Notes: generated by a model not told the origin, from the sequence alone. A DNA stretch of 64,000 bases from Ilumatobacter sp963746265 (GCA_963746265.1 CAVVAM010000002.1:62001-126000); one strand, 5' to 3'. Shown: positions 45,885 to 54,874, numbered from the stretch's first letter. A program made the numbers and translations.

Positions 45885-46388
45885 ATGCCGGAGCAGCCCC
45901 TGTCACTCGCGGATCAGGTCTGCCTCGCGCTCGTCGCGGAGGGCCCCGTCCACGGATGGGCGATCGTCAAGCTCCTGACCCCGAGCGGCGACGTCGGCCG
46001 GATCTGGTCGCTCAGCCGGCCACTCACGTATCGGTCGATCGAACGTCTGACCACCGACGGGTTGATCGAACGAACGACGGTCGGCCGCCGCGCCGAGCTA
46101 CGGATCAATGCCGCGGGGCGCCGCGTCACCCATCGCTGGCGGTCGGAACCGGTCGGTCACCTTCGCGATCTCCGTACCGAGTTCCTGCTCAAGCTGCGAT
46201 TCGACGAACGTGCGGGAGCGTCATCGGGCGAGCTCGTCCGACGACAACTCGACCAGCTTCGACCGGTCATCGAGGCGCTGACGTCGATCCCGCCCGAGAG
46301 CGTCGTCGACGTCTGGCGGCAGGAGTCGGCACGCGCCGCCGAGCGCTTCCTCCGCACGATCGCGAACGACGTAATGTCGTCGCCATGA
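45885..46388 (+). CDS. PadR-family transcriptional regulator
   Basis: A 167-residue regulator. The N-terminal winged helix (LSLADQVCLALVAEGPVHGWAI, then YRSIERLTTDGLIERTTVGRR) is followed by a helical C-terminal dimerisation part rich in Arg/Glu (LRPVIEALTSI). It is divergent from modA, with a 9-bp palindrome in between, and its stop overlaps the start of the following acyl-CoA ligase (ATGA). It may control the mod operon, the ligase, or both; the ligand is unknown. Confidence 0.83.
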   Translation: MPEQPLSLADQVCLALVAEGPVHGWAIVKLLTPSGDVGRIWSLSRPLTYRSIERLTTDGLIERTTVGRRAELRINAAGRRVTHRWRSEPVGHLRDLRTEFLLKLRFDERAGASSGELVRRQLDQLRPVIEALTSIPPESVVDVWRQESARAAERFLRTIANDVMSSP

Positions 46389-47947
46389 TCATCCACCGAA
46401 GCCCCCTCGCCGACGTCGAGGTCCCCGACGTGCCGATCACCGAGTTCGTCATGCGATGGGCGGACGAGACACCGGATCGAGCCGCGGTCATCGACGGGCC
46501 GTCGGGGCGGACGTACACGTTCGCACAGCTGCGCGACCTGATCCATCGGTTCGCCGGCGGCCTCGCCGAGCGGGGATTCGGCAAGGGCGACACGCTCGGC
46601 CTCATGGCTCCCAACATCCCCGAGTACGCGATCGTGTTCCACGGAGTTGCGGTCGCGGGCGGCACGATCACGACGATCAATCCGACGTACGGCGCCGAGG
46701 AGGTCAGGTTCCAGCTGCAGGACGCCGGAGCGTCGCTGTTGATCACGATCGGCATGTTCGCCGAGACCGCGGTGGCGGCGATCGAGGGCACCGACGTCAC
46801 CGAGGTGTTGTCGCTCGATGGCGGCGGCGAGTCGGGCGCCGACGTCGGCGATGCGATGGCCCTGCTCGGTGAGCCGATCGCGCAGGTGCCCGTCGACACG
46901 GCGAACGACGTGGTGGTGCTCCCGTACTCGTCGGGCACCACCGGCCTCCCGAAGGGCGTGATGCTCACCCATCACAACCTCGTGGCGAACCTGGCGCAAG
47001 CTGCGCCGTGCATCCAGTTCGACGATGAGGGGGAAGCGGCGCTGTCGTTCCTCCCCTTCTTCCACATCTACGGGATGCAGGTGCTGATGAACGCGTCGTT
47101 GGCCAACGGAGTGACCGTGATCACCATGCCTCGGTTCGATCTCGAGATGGCGCTGTCGATCGTGCAGGAACGCAAGGTGACGCGGTTCTTCGCCGTGCCG
47201 CCCATCGTGCTGGCGCTCGCCAAGCACCCCCTGGTCGACCAGTACGACCTGAGTTCGCTCAAGCAGGTCTTCTCCGGCGCTGCTCCGCTCGGCGCCGAAC
47301 TGGCCGCCGAAGCAGCTGACCGAGTCGGGTGCGAGGTCGTGCAGGGCTACGGCATGACCGAACTGAGCCCGGTCAGCCACTGCACGGTCGTCGGCGATTT
47401 CCGTCCCGGCACGAGCGGTGTCACCGTCCCGAACACCGAGTGCCGCCTCGTCGATCCTGAGACCGGGGAGGACCGGGACGTGGGCGAGGAGGGCGAGCTG
47501 TGGGTTCGCGGCCCTCAGGTGATGATCGGGTATCTCAACAACGACGTCGCCACGCGGAACACGATCGACGACGACGGCTGGCTGCACACCGGGGATGTCG
47601 CGGTGATCGACGAGCACCATCACGTCTCGATCGTCGATCGCGTGAAGGAGCTCATCAAGTACAAGGGATTCCAGGTGCCCCCTGCGGAGCTGGAGGCTCT
47701 GCTGATCGCCCATCCCAAGGTGGCCGACGTCGCCGTCATCGGCGTGGCCGACGAGGAGGCCGGCGAGCTCCCGAAAGCATTCGTCGTACGCCAGCCCGGA
47801 GCCGAGTTGACCGAGGACGAGGTCAAGGCGCACGTCGCCGGTCACCTTGCGCACTACAAGCACATCCGGATCGTCGAGTTCACCGACGAGATCCCGAAGT
47901 CGCCGAGCGGGAAGATCCTCCGCCGCTTCCTCCGCGATCAATCCTGA
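46385..47947 (+). CDS. 4-coumarate-CoA ligase-like acyl/aryl-CoA synthetase
   Basis: A 520-residue ANL-family ligase that activates a carboxylic acid to a CoA thioester. Motifs: A3 YSSGTTGLPKGVMLTH, FFHIYGMQVLMN, GYGMTELSPVSH, WLHTGDVAVIDEHH, VDRVKELIKYKGFQV and the catalytic Lys in PKSPSGKILRRFLR. The pattern is closest to 4CL-like and medium/aryl-acid ligases. PadR regulators often respond to phenolic acids, so an aromatic substrate is an attractive but unproven idea. Translationally coupled to the padR gene. Confidence 0.9.
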   Translation: MIIHRSPLADVEVPDVPITEFVMRWADETPDRAAVIDGPSGRTYTFAQLRDLIHRFAGGLAERGFGKGDTLGLMAPNIPEYAIVFHGVAVAGGTITTINPTYGAEEVRFQLQDAGASLLITIGMFAETAVAAIEGTDVTEVLSLDGGGESGADVGDAMALLGEPIAQVPVDTANDVVVLPYSSGTTGLPKGVMLTHHNLVANLAQAAPCIQFDDEGEAALSFLPFFHIYGMQVLMNASLANGVTVITMPRFDLEMALSIVQERKVTRFFAVPPIVLALAKHPLVDQYDLSSLKQVFSGAAPLGAELAAEAADRVGCEVVQGYGMTELSPVSHCTVVGDFRPGTSGVTVPNTECRLVDPETGEDRDVGEEGELWVRGPQVMIGYLNNDVATRNTIDDDGWLHTGDVAVIDEHHHVSIVDRVKELIKYKGFQVPPAELEALLIAHPKVADVAVIGVADEEAGELPKAFVVRQPGAELTEDEVKAHVAGHLAHYKHIRIVEFTDEIPKSPSGKILRRFLRDQS

Positions 47948-48076
47948 CACCCCTACCACTCTTGGCGGACGTCGCGCCACCGGTGGTGAAACATCGGCGC
48001 AGTCTGGTGGCATTGCGTCAAGAAGATGGCGCAGAGTTCACCCCGGACGACGGTGTTCTACTACTGTGTCCAGGTG

Positions 48077-49000
48077 ATGGATACAGGATCTCACGCTCTG
48101 CACGCGGCCGCTTCGAGGCTGTCACGACTCGACCGACGCCGCACACTCGGGGTGATTCTCGCTGCGTTCGGCGCCATCTCGATGTCGGTCGGTCTCATGT
48201 CCGGTCCGGCGACCGCGTCGCCGCCCGATGCGCTGCCGTGCCCACCCGGAGCGACCTTCATCTACGAGGACACCTTCGCTCCACCTGCAGCCACGATTCA
48301 GGTCCCCAACAGCCCGGTGACGTACGTCGCGGTGCTGCTGGACAGCGGCGCCACGACCACCTTCGGCAACGGATCGCTGATGAACAACCAGACGATCGAC
48401 GTGCTCGGGAGCACCGGGGCGCTCGCCGTTCACGCACACTTCTGTAAGGGCAACGACGCCCCGCCGACGACGCCGCCCACGACACCACCCACCACACCAC
48501 CGACCACACCGCCCACCACACCACCGACGACGCCACCCACCACACCACCCACCACACCACCGACGACACCACCGACGACGCCGCCGACCACACCGCCCAC
48601 CACACCACCGACGACGCCACCCACCACACCACCGACGACGCCGCCGACCACACCGCCCACCACACCACCGACGACGCCACCCACCACACCACCCACCACG
48701 CCACCAGACACACCGCCCACGACACCACCGACGACGCCGCCGGAATCGAGCGTCGCCAGCTCGACCTCGACCTCGACGACGAGCACCACCCGTCCGCCCG
48801 TCGTCTTCCCGCCGACCACGACCACGACCACGACCGTCCCGCCGACGGTTCCGCCGACCACGACGGGCGGCTCGGTCAGCCAGGAGCTTCCCCGAACCGG
48901 TACCGACAGTGCCCGGGTGCTCATGACGTTCGGCGCCCTCATGATGATGATGGGCGGCGTGCTGGTCCTGCGATCCCGCCGGGACTACGACTTCGGCTGA
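48077..49000 (+). CDS. LPxTG-type surface protein with TTPP repeat stalk
   Basis: A 307-residue surface protein. A long N-terminal signal segment (about 26-48; GVILAAFGAISMSVGLMSG) is followed by a small domain with two Cys (about 55-125), a stalk of repeated Thr-Thr-Pro-Pro units, a Thr/Ser-rich region, and a sorting signal: ELPRTGTDSA, hydrophobic helix FGALMMMMGGVLVL and basic tail RSRRD. LPRTG fits the sortase LPxTG motif. It is likely exported and fixed to the wall. The start is ATG 48077 (GTG 48074 also possible). No sortase gene is in the window. Confidence 0.82.
   Translation: MDTGSHALHAAASRLSRLDRRRTLGVILAAFGAISMSVGLMSGPATASPPDALPCPPGATFIYEDTFAPPAATIQVPNSPVTYVAVLLDSGATTTFGNGSLMNNQTIDVLGSTGALAVHAHFCKGNDAPPTTPPTTPPTTPPTTPPTTPPTTPPTTPPTTPPTTPPTTPPTTPPTTPPTTPPTTPPTTPPTTPPTTPPTTPPTTPPTTPPDTPPTTPPTTPPESSVASSTSTSTTSTTRPPVVFPPTTTTTTTVPPTVPPTTTGGSVSQELPRTGTDSARVLMTFGALMMMMGGVLVLRSRRDYDFG
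48461..48741 (+). repeat. 12-bp tandem repeat encoding Thr-Thr-Pro-Pro
   Basis: About 23 tandem copies of a degenerate unit of the form CCGACSACRCCR, giving an uninterrupted TTPP stalk except for one DTPP unit. Synonymous third bases vary in longer blocks, which suggests repeated duplication of multi-unit segments. Confidence 0.85.
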
Positions 49001-49040
49001 TGGCCGGGCGCTCAGCGCCCTGACGTCATCGACCCGGATG

Positions 49041-49913
49041 TCACGGTGAAGCAGGCGGAAAGATCGCCTGCTTCACCGCTGGGTGCAGACCGATCAGCCG
49101 TCGCGTCCGAACGACATCGACGTCGACGCGGTCGCGCCGTGGTTGACATGTCGGACACCAGGTGATCGATCGCCGCCACGCCGTCTCCTGATCGCCGCAG
49201 TACTCGAGTCGCGAGCCACAGATCGGGCAGGGGCGCTTCCCGACGCCGTGCACCCAGCGGGCATCGGTGTGGAGCCGTCGACCGGTCGTGTTCTGCGGAC
49301 CACGCTCGGCGTTCGTGCGAATCAGTGCCGTCCCGACTGCGACGAGGGCGCCGAGCCCGACGATGCTCCCCACCGGTTGGAATGGATTGACTCCCGTGAT
49401 GAACGGCACGTCGTTCGCATAGATGTTGCCGAATCCGGCGACGTTTCGTTGGTCGAGCAGTGCGCCCGTCAGCGGTGCGTCGGGGTCGGCTGCCATCAGC
49501 GCCACGATCACGTCGACGTCGGGCACCTCGGCCGGATCGCACAGATCGGGGCCGAGCCGGTCGGTGATCTCGTGTTCGCGGTTCGTCGGGAGAACACCGA
49601 GGATCGGCACGCTGACACCCGTCAGACGACCGCTGTCGAACCACAGCTCGACCCGCCGCTTCCACTCCGCCTCGCGGGATGGCCGCCCCACCTCGAACCC
49701 GCCCGTCATCAGGAGATGGGCGTGCAGCGAGCGACCGTCGTCGAATCGAACGAACAGGTGCTTCCCGTACGCGTCGGCGGCGACGAGCACGGCGCCGGTG
49801 AAATCGACGCCGGTGAGGCGCGGATCGCGCGTGACCGACCGTTCGACCCGGTCACCGGCGAAGCGATCGTTGATGCGATCCGCCAGCCGGCGGAGCGTGT
49901 CACCTTCCGGCAT
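49041..49913 (-). CDS. nei: Endonuclease VIII/Fpg-family DNA glycosylase
   Basis: A 290-residue base-excision enzyme with AP-lyase activity. It starts MPEGDTLRRLADRI with catalytic Pro2 and Glu3; the helix-two-turn-helix region has GALLDQRNVAGFGNIYANDV, and the C-terminal zinc finger is CPICGS with CPTCQ. The start and finger are as in the actinobacterial Nei2 group. ATG 49913 is required to place Pro2. It follows the CHAT gene on the same strand after 26 bases and is probably cotranscribed with it by chance of position. Confidence 0.92.
   Translation of the reverse strand: MPEGDTLRRLADRINDRFAGDRVERSVTRDPRLTGVDFTGAVLVAADAYGKHLFVRFDDGRSLHAHLLMTGGFEVGRPSREAEWKRRVELWFDSGRLTGVSVPILGVLPTNREHEITDRLGPDLCDPAEVPDVDVIVALMAADPDAPLTGALLDQRNVAGFGNIYANDVPFITGVNPFQPVGSIVGLGALVAVGTALIRTNAERGPQNTTGRRLHTDARWVHGVGKRPCPICGSRLEYCGDQETAWRRSITWCPTCQPRRDRVDVDVVRTRRLIGLHPAVKQAIFPPASP
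49044..49078. terminator. Hairpin between the LPxTG gene and nei
   Basis: A perfect 14-bp stem (CGGTGAAGCAGGCG and its complement) with loop GAAAGAT. It lies just before the nei stop codon in the direction of nei transcription and 43 bases after the stop of the convergent LPxTG gene, so it could end either transcript. No T-run follows on either side. Confidence 0.5.
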
Positions 49914-49939
49914 GACCGGAAGCGTACGGGCGCGGTGCC

Positions 49940-52444
49940 TCAGCCGGCGATCGTGACGCGGCCGGAACCGAAGCAGGTGAACGACGAGGCGACCGCCCAC
50001 CGGCTCAGATCGTCGTCGGCCAGCCACCGCTCACGGACGTTCGCCATGGCGCACGCGATCGTCTCACCCGAGGCGAGCTCACGATGCACGTCGGCGACGA
50101 AGTCCGCACACTCGAGATCACGAACGACGGTCAAGGGCGCGACGACCGAGGCGGCGCCACGCGCGAGCAGCACTGCCGACAGGCCGAGAACCTCCGATCC
50201 GTCCGTCGTGCCCTGCGCGCCACCCTCGCAGCTCGACAGGATGATCAGCTGCGACCGAACCCGCTCGGGCACGGCGTCGAACAGCGTGGCTTCCCCGTCG
50301 TGGAGGCGCAACGTCGACAGCAGCGGGTGGTCCGACCGAAACGTGCCGTGCGCGGCGACGTGAACGAGGTCGGAGCCGGCGAACATCGACCGGACCGTCG
50401 ACGCCGTCGCACCCGCTCCGGCCGCAACCGCGACGCCACCGTGCGCTCCTTCGACACCCCTTCGTTCCGCCTCCACCCCATCGAGCCCGGGACCGATCAC
50501 GAGCCCGACCGACCGCACGCCGACGACGGACCGCCGGTCGGCCTCCAGCCAGACCTGAGCGTTCGGGGTGAGCGTGGCCGGACGCGCGGCGAAGCTGGGG
50601 AGGCCCGACCACGGGATCCCGTGGAGGAGATCGACGGGGACGAGTACCACACCCCCGCCGCCCGGCAGGCCGAGGGGTTCGATGAGCAGCTGGTCGAGTC
50701 GTTCCATCGCCCTCCCGGCCCGCGCACTCGAGCCGTCCGGCTCCGTCGCGGCCACATCGAGCCACACGAGCACACCGTCACGAGCACGCATGATCTCGTT
50801 GCGGTCCCCGATCTCGACGAGACGGCTCCCGTCGGCATCGAACACCACGGCCCAGATCTCGTCACCCGCGACGACCCACTCCACCAGCGTCCGGTCCCCG
50901 AGACGAGCGCTCAGCTCGCTCCGGAGACCGATCGCTCCCTCCTCGGTGAGCGGACGATGACGCTCGCGCTCGAGCAGCTCGTCGTGCAACGCGCGAGCGC
51001 GGGTTCCCTCGGCGGCGGCCAGCACCGTGTCCGCGTCACCTTGCGACACAGCGAGTTCGATGGTCAGCTGGCTCAGATCGTGCCCCAGTCGCATCGCCGC
51101 CGATCGCTGCTGGAGCGATGCCGCCTCGGCGATGATGTCGTCGAGAAGGCCCAGCCCGGTACGGCAGGCGTCGAGCGCGCCGGTGACGTCGTGGTCATGC
51201 GCCCGCACCAGCGCCTCCGCGTACCACCCGGGCAGCGCAGTCTGGCGCTGCCCGTCGATCGTCCCCAGGCGAAGCCGGTCGAGGTCCACCCGAACGTCGT
51301 CGAGCCGCCGAAATCTCGATGCGGCACGAACCCGCTCGATCATCAGCTCATCGGCGCCGGACTGCCACCCGCTGGCTCTCAGCTCGCGGGCGAGCGTTGC
51401 CGCGTCCCGCAGCGCTTCGTCACAGGTCGCCTCGGTACGAGCACCGCGTAGCCGAGCCGTCACGCTGACGGCAGCGGCGTGACTCAGCATGTCGCTGCGA
51501 CCCGACTCCGCAAAGATCTTCGCTGCCCGCTCGGCAGCGGTCACCGCCTGCCTCGCTCGTCCGGCGGCGAGCAGCGCGCGGGCGACCATCAGTTGCGCAT
51601 CGCCGATGAGCATCCGATTGCCACTCGGCTCGACCAGTTCGACAGCGGCACGGCCGGCCTCGACGGCATCGAGCAGCAGACCCGAGTGCATCATCACCTC
51701 GGCCCGATCGATCTCGGCGTGCGCAACCGTTCTGGCAGGGTTCCCGGCCCGTTCGAAGAGGTCACCTGCTCGCTCGAACGCGCGGAGCGACTCGGTCAGG
51801 CGACGAGCCCGACCGCGCAGTACGGCGAGGTTGGCCACGCTCTGCGCCTGCGCTGCGGTCATCCCGAGGGATTCGGCGATTTGCTCGGCGATCTCGAAAT
51901 CGGACTCGGCCTCGCTCAGCCGCCCCTGCTGGAGGAGCACCAGTCCCCGGTTCTGATGGACGCGAAGCCGGTCGCGAGCCTCACCACCCTCATGGAACAG
52001 CCGCTCGCTGACATCGAGTTCGGCGAGCGCCTCGTTCAACCGTCCGGCGTGATGGAGCACGTAGCCGATCTGCAGACGGAACCGGCCGAGATCGACCCCG
52101 GTCGTCTCCGCCGCCAACTCCTCGAGGCCCTCGAGCGCCTCGCTCAGGAATCCGGCCTCGGCGAGAATGACGGAGGCCGTCATGGAGACGGCGGAGCGGA
52201 CCTCGAGCGCAGTCGAGCCGGCAACCTCGAGTGCCGATCGAGCGGCTGCGAGCGCTTCGTGAAGACGGCCCAGCTCGTAGAACGACCTCGCCGCTGCACC
52301 GTGCGCAAGCGCCCGCCCGACGTCGCCGGTCGACGGGTCGGCGAGCGCGGTCCGCACCTGCGCCAGCGCCTCGCCGGGACCACCCTGTACGAGCCGGTCC
52401 CAGTAGCCGATGTCGGTTAAGTCGCTGCGCCCACCCTCGGCCAC
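49940..52444 (-). CDS. TPR-CHAT caspase-like protease
   Basis: An 834-residue cytoplasmic protein without signal peptide or membrane helix. Residues about 20-450 are tandem TPR-like helix pairs (for example HHAGRLNEALAELDVSERL, NRGLVLLQQGRLSEAESDFE). Residues about 510-834 are a CHAT domain, a caspase-clan peptidase: catalytic His699 in VHVAAHGTFRSDHPLL and Cys739 in IILSSCEGG, with GLSAVLLARGAASVVAPL after. TPR-CHAT proteases act as sensors whose cleavage is switched on by a bound partner. The start is GTG 52444, only 45 bases from the divergent subtilisin-like gene, so the two likely share control. Confidence 0.9.
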   Translation of the reverse strand: MAEGGRSDLTDIGYWDRLVQGGPGEALAQVRTALADPSTGDVGRALAHGAAARSFYELGRLHEALAAARSALEVAGSTALEVRSAVSMTASVILAEAGFLSEALEGLEELAAETTGVDLGRFRLQIGYVLHHAGRLNEALAELDVSERLFHEGGEARDRLRVHQNRGLVLLQQGRLSEAESDFEIAEQIAESLGMTAAQAQSVANLAVLRGRARRLTESLRAFERAGDLFERAGNPARTVAHAEIDRAEVMMHSGLLLDAVEAGRAAVELVEPSGNRMLIGDAQLMVARALLAAGRARQAVTAAERAAKIFAESGRSDMLSHAAAVSVTARLRGARTEATCDEALRDAATLARELRASGWQSGADELMIERVRAASRFRRLDDVRVDLDRLRLGTIDGQRQTALPGWYAEALVRAHDHDVTGALDACRTGLGLLDDIIAEAASLQQRSAAMRLGHDLSQLTIELAVSQGDADTVLAAAEGTRARALHDELLERERHRPLTEEGAIGLRSELSARLGDRTLVEWVVAGDEIWAVVFDADGSRLVEIGDRNEIMRARDGVLVWLDVAATEPDGSSARAGRAMERLDQLLIEPLGLPGGGGVVLVPVDLLHGIPWSGLPSFAARPATLTPNAQVWLEADRRSVVGVRSVGLVIGPGLDGVEAERRGVEGAHGGVAVAAGAGATASTVRSMFAGSDLVHVAAHGTFRSDHPLLSTLRLHDGEATLFDAVPERVRSQLIILSSCEGGAQGTTDGSEVLGLSAVLLARGAASVVAPLTVVRDLECADFVADVHRELASGETIACAMANVRERWLADDDLSRWAVASSFTCFGSGRVTIAG

Positions 52445-52489
52445 GTGTCATGCTCTCATGGCCAGCACTCTGACGTCGAAAGGCCGGAC

Positions 52490-54310
52490 ATGTCGCAACC
52501 AACCACGCCATGGGATCGTCGAGTCCAGTTGCGGGCCGACGGCTCGCGAGGCGGCTTCGCCTACCGGCCCAATCAAGTCATCACGACTGCCAGTGCGTTG
52601 GATGCGATCGCAACGCGACTCGGCCGCGACCGAGCATCCCTGTCGGTCGTGAAGATCCTCGAGCGCCGCCCGCCGAACGAACCCGGCCCAGACCCGTCGC
52701 CGGATACCAAGGACGCGGCGGCGACCGACTCGTCGGGCGAACTCGACGCCAGCGCCCCCGACGCCGACACGAGTGGTCTCCCGGCCGACCTGCATCCCAA
52801 CGACCTGGTCCTCGTTCGCGCGATTCCCGACCCGCTCGCCCTCGCGAGCGAGCTCCGCACCCAGGGATTCGTCGCCCGCCCCAACCACGTGCTCTTCGCG
52901 CACCCCATCGCCAACGCCAACCCGAGCGGGAACCCGTATCCGAGCGGGAACCCGTATCCGAGCGGGAACCCGTATCCGAGCGGGAACCCGTATCCGAGCG
53001 GGACCCCGTATCCGAGCGGGACCCCGTATCCGAGCGGGACCCCGTATCCGAGCGGGACGCCGTATCCGAGCGGGACGCCGTATCCGAGCGGGACGCCGTA
53101 TCCGAGCGGGACGCCGTATCCGAGCGGGACGCCGTATCCGAGCGGGACGCCGTATCCGAGCGGGACGCCGTATCCTGCGGGTCACGCGCCGGGGTGCTGT
53201 ACCTGTGCGCCCGACTGCGGGGCCTGGACCGGACAAGTCGTCGGATCGCGCGAGTCCACCGCGCTGCCCGCGATCGCTCCGACGGACGACGAGCTCTCGG
53301 GACGGCTCAAGCGCACCGACGCCGACGGGAACGACGTGACCTGCAACGTGCTCGTCGTCGACACCGGAGCCTCCAGCAACATCTTCCGTGCCGGCGCCGG
53401 TCCGGCCGACGCATCGAAGGACGCCGAACTCGCCTTCGGCATGCTCAAGGACTGCATCGTCCCGTTCCCGCCACCGGACCCCGACACCAATCGCGACCGG
53501 TGGGACGCGGACGGCAACGGGAGGCTCGACCCCGCGGGAGGTCACGGCACCTTCATCGCCGGCATCTTCTCCAATCTCGCTCCGGGCAGTCGGGTCACGC
53601 CGGTACGAGCCATCAGTTCGTACGGCGACACCGACGATGCCACGATCGCGCGGATCCTCGACCAACACTTCCCGAACGACGGTTCCGAGGAACCGCTGTA
53701 CGACATCGTGACGATGTCGTTCGGTGGGTTCTGCGATGAGGACGACCCACCGATCGCGATCGCGTCCGCGATCGCGACGATCCAGTCGAGATACAACGGG
53801 TACGCGGCTGCGGCGCGGGCAGCCGCCGAGGAAGCCGAGAAGCAGCGGGCGAAGGAAGCGGGTGAGGCGTACGAGGCACCGCCCGACACCGCCTCCGAAC
53901 TCATCCGCGACCGGGTCGTCTTCGTCGCCTCGGCCGGCAACGACGCGTCGTGCCGGCCGACCTGGCCGGCGTCGTTCGAGAACGTGATCGGCGTCGGCGC
54001 GCTCGGCCCGACCGGGCCGGCGTGGTTCACCAACTACGGACCGTGGGTGAATGCATGCGCCCCCGGCGTCGACGTGGTGAGCACGTTCTTCGACATCGGC
54101 CGTGACGCCGGGCACGACGCAGAAGACTTCGACGGGTGGGCGAAGTGGAGTGGCACTTCGTTCTCGGGTCCGATCGTGGCGGCGGCGATCGCCTGGGAAT
54201 GGATGAACCGGAACAAGCAGGGTCTTCCCGGCGATGCCGCGGCGTGGCTGCTCGACCGGCCCGGCCACTTTCGTTATCCGGGTCTCGGCACCGTCGTCAA
54301 TACGCCCTGA
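52490..54310 (+). CDS. Cytoplasmic subtilisin-like (S8) protease with hexapeptide repeat tract
   Basis: A 606-residue serine protease with no signal peptide. An N-terminal part (1-147) has FAYRPNQVITTASALDAI and DLVLVRAIPDPLALASEL, perhaps a prodomain-like module; residues 148-231 are 14 N/T-P-Y-P-S-G units; a Cys cluster CCTCAPDC follows (236-243); then the S8 domain with Asp291 (VLVVDTGA), His352 (GGHGTFIAGI), the oxyanion Asn in VASAGNDASC and Ser557 (SGTSFSGPIVAAAIA). An Ala/Glu-rich helix inserts at about 440-470. ATG 52490 follows GAAAGG. A strong hairpin ends the gene. Confidence 0.9.
   Translation: MSQPTTPWDRRVQLRADGSRGGFAYRPNQVITTASALDAIATRLGRDRASLSVVKILERRPPNEPGPDPSPDTKDAAATDSSGELDASAPDADTSGLPADLHPNDLVLVRAIPDPLALASELRTQGFVARPNHVLFAHPIANANPSGNPYPSGNPYPSGNPYPSGNPYPSGTPYPSGTPYPSGTPYPSGTPYPSGTPYPSGTPYPSGTPYPSGTPYPSGTPYPSGTPYPAGHAPGCCTCAPDCGAWTGQVVGSRESTALPAIAPTDDELSGRLKRTDADGNDVTCNVLVVDTGASSNIFRAGAGPADASKDAELAFGMLKDCIVPFPPPDPDTNRDRWDADGNGRLDPAGGHGTFIAGIFSNLAPGSRVTPVRAISSYGDTDDATIARILDQHFPNDGSEEPLYDIVTMSFGGFCDEDDPPIAIASAIATIQSRYNGYAAAARAAAEEAEKQRAKEAGEAYEAPPDTASELIRDRVVFVASAGNDASCRPTWPASFENVIGVGALGPTGPAWFTNYGPWVNACAPGVDVVSTFFDIGRDAGHDAEDFDGWAKWSGTSFSGPIVAAAIAWEWMNRNKQGLPGDAAAWLLDRPGHFRYPGLGTVVNTP
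52931..53182 (+). repeat. 18-bp tandem repeat, 14 units, inside the S8 gene
   Basis: The unit AACCCGTATCCGAGCGGG (NPYPSG) occurs 4 times, then with ACC as first codon 3 times, then with ACG 7 times (the last ending PYPAG). Within each block the DNA is nearly identical, which indicates recent expansion by duplication. All units stay in frame. It is not a CRISPR array: there are no spacers. Confidence 0.95.
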
Positions 54311-54340
54311 GCGACACGTTCATCGGCGGGATCGCACGCG

Positions 54341-54375
54341 CACCGGCCGCCGGACCGAAGTCCCGGCGGCCGGTG
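54341..54375 (+). terminator. Hairpin terminator after the S8 protease gene
   Basis: A perfect 13-bp stem (CACCGGCCGCCGG and its complement) around a 9-base loop, 30 bases after the S8 stop codon. Two more base pairs including a G-T extend it. No T-run. Confidence 0.75.
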
Positions 54376-54429
54376 TGTGCGACCGCACATCGTCAAGCGA
54401 TGCCGGTCGTCGGTTCCCGCGAATGAACG

Positions 54430-54454
54430 GTCACCCCGTGATCCACGGGGTGAC
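54430..54454 (-). terminator. Hairpin overlapping the stop codon of the sigma-partner gene
   Basis: GTCACCCCGTG and its complement form an 11-bp stem with loop ATC. It includes the last codons and stop of the 147-residue gene, so it is both coding and a probable end signal for the minus-strand transcript that converges with the S8 gene. Confidence 0.5.
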
Positions 54455-54874
54455 GACGGTGCCGCTCGGCAGATCGATCTCGACCCGGGCCGGTAGGTCC
54501 GGTGCGTCGACCACCAATTCACCGAAGTCGTCGGTCCGGTGTTCATCGCCGTGTTCCCCGGTGGTCACGCGGCACGGCACCGACACAGGCGGCTCGACCA
54601 TCACGATCAGCGTCGAGGGGGTCAGGTGCACCCGCAACACGAAATCGTCGGCACCGAACCGGAAGGAGCGGCGATCGGACGTCGAGCCACGGACGCCGAC
54701 CAGTTCCTCGTTCGCCGAATCGAACAGCAACTCGGCCAGCTCCGCATCGGCGCGACGCCACCCGAAGGCGGCTTTCGCCGCGTCGGTGAGTCGGGCTGGA
54801 ATCGGTTCCAGGTCGTCGAATGCGTTCCCGATTCGGGCCAGCAGCGTCTGGTTGGCATCTGGCGTGTCGCTCAT
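54431..54874 (-). CDS. Unknown 147-residue partner of the ECF sigma factor
   Basis: Not recognised as a named family. It starts MSDTPDANQTLLARIGNAF, has a helical N-terminal half with AKAAFGWRRADAELAELL, then a beta-rich C-terminal half (RSFRFGADDFVLRVHL, STLIVMVEPP, RVEIDLPSG). No transmembrane helix, zinc motif or signal peptide is seen, so it is not a classical membrane anti-sigma factor. Its ATG overlaps the sigma-factor stop (ATGA), so the two are made together. By position it could be a soluble regulator or a protease-cleaved switch, which is an inference. Confidence 0.75.
   Translation of the reverse strand: MSDTPDANQTLLARIGNAFDDLEPIPARLTDAAKAAFGWRRADAELAELLFDSANEELVGVRGSTSDRRSFRFGADDFVLRVHLTPSTLIVMVEPPVSVPCRVTTGEHGDEHRTDDFGELVVDAPDLPARVEIDLPSGTVVTPWITG

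Noticed and set aside
46157..48013. Open frame of 618 codons antisense to the acyl-CoA ligase
   Set aside because: The sense strand has all ANL motifs; the antisense frame is low-complexity His/Asp/Arg-rich.
48430..48942. Antisense frame made of VVGG repeats
   Set aside because: Translation of the TTPP repeat DNA on the wrong strand; the sense protein has signal, stalk and LPxTG signal.
52931..53182. Tandem 18-bp repeats considered as a CRISPR array or iteron origin
   Set aside because: Units are directly adjacent without spacers, stay in frame and lie inside a protease gene.
52448..54268. Antisense frame with repeated RIRRPA units
   Set aside because: It is the mirror of the hexapeptide tract in the S8 protease gene, which has a complete catalytic triad on the plus strand.
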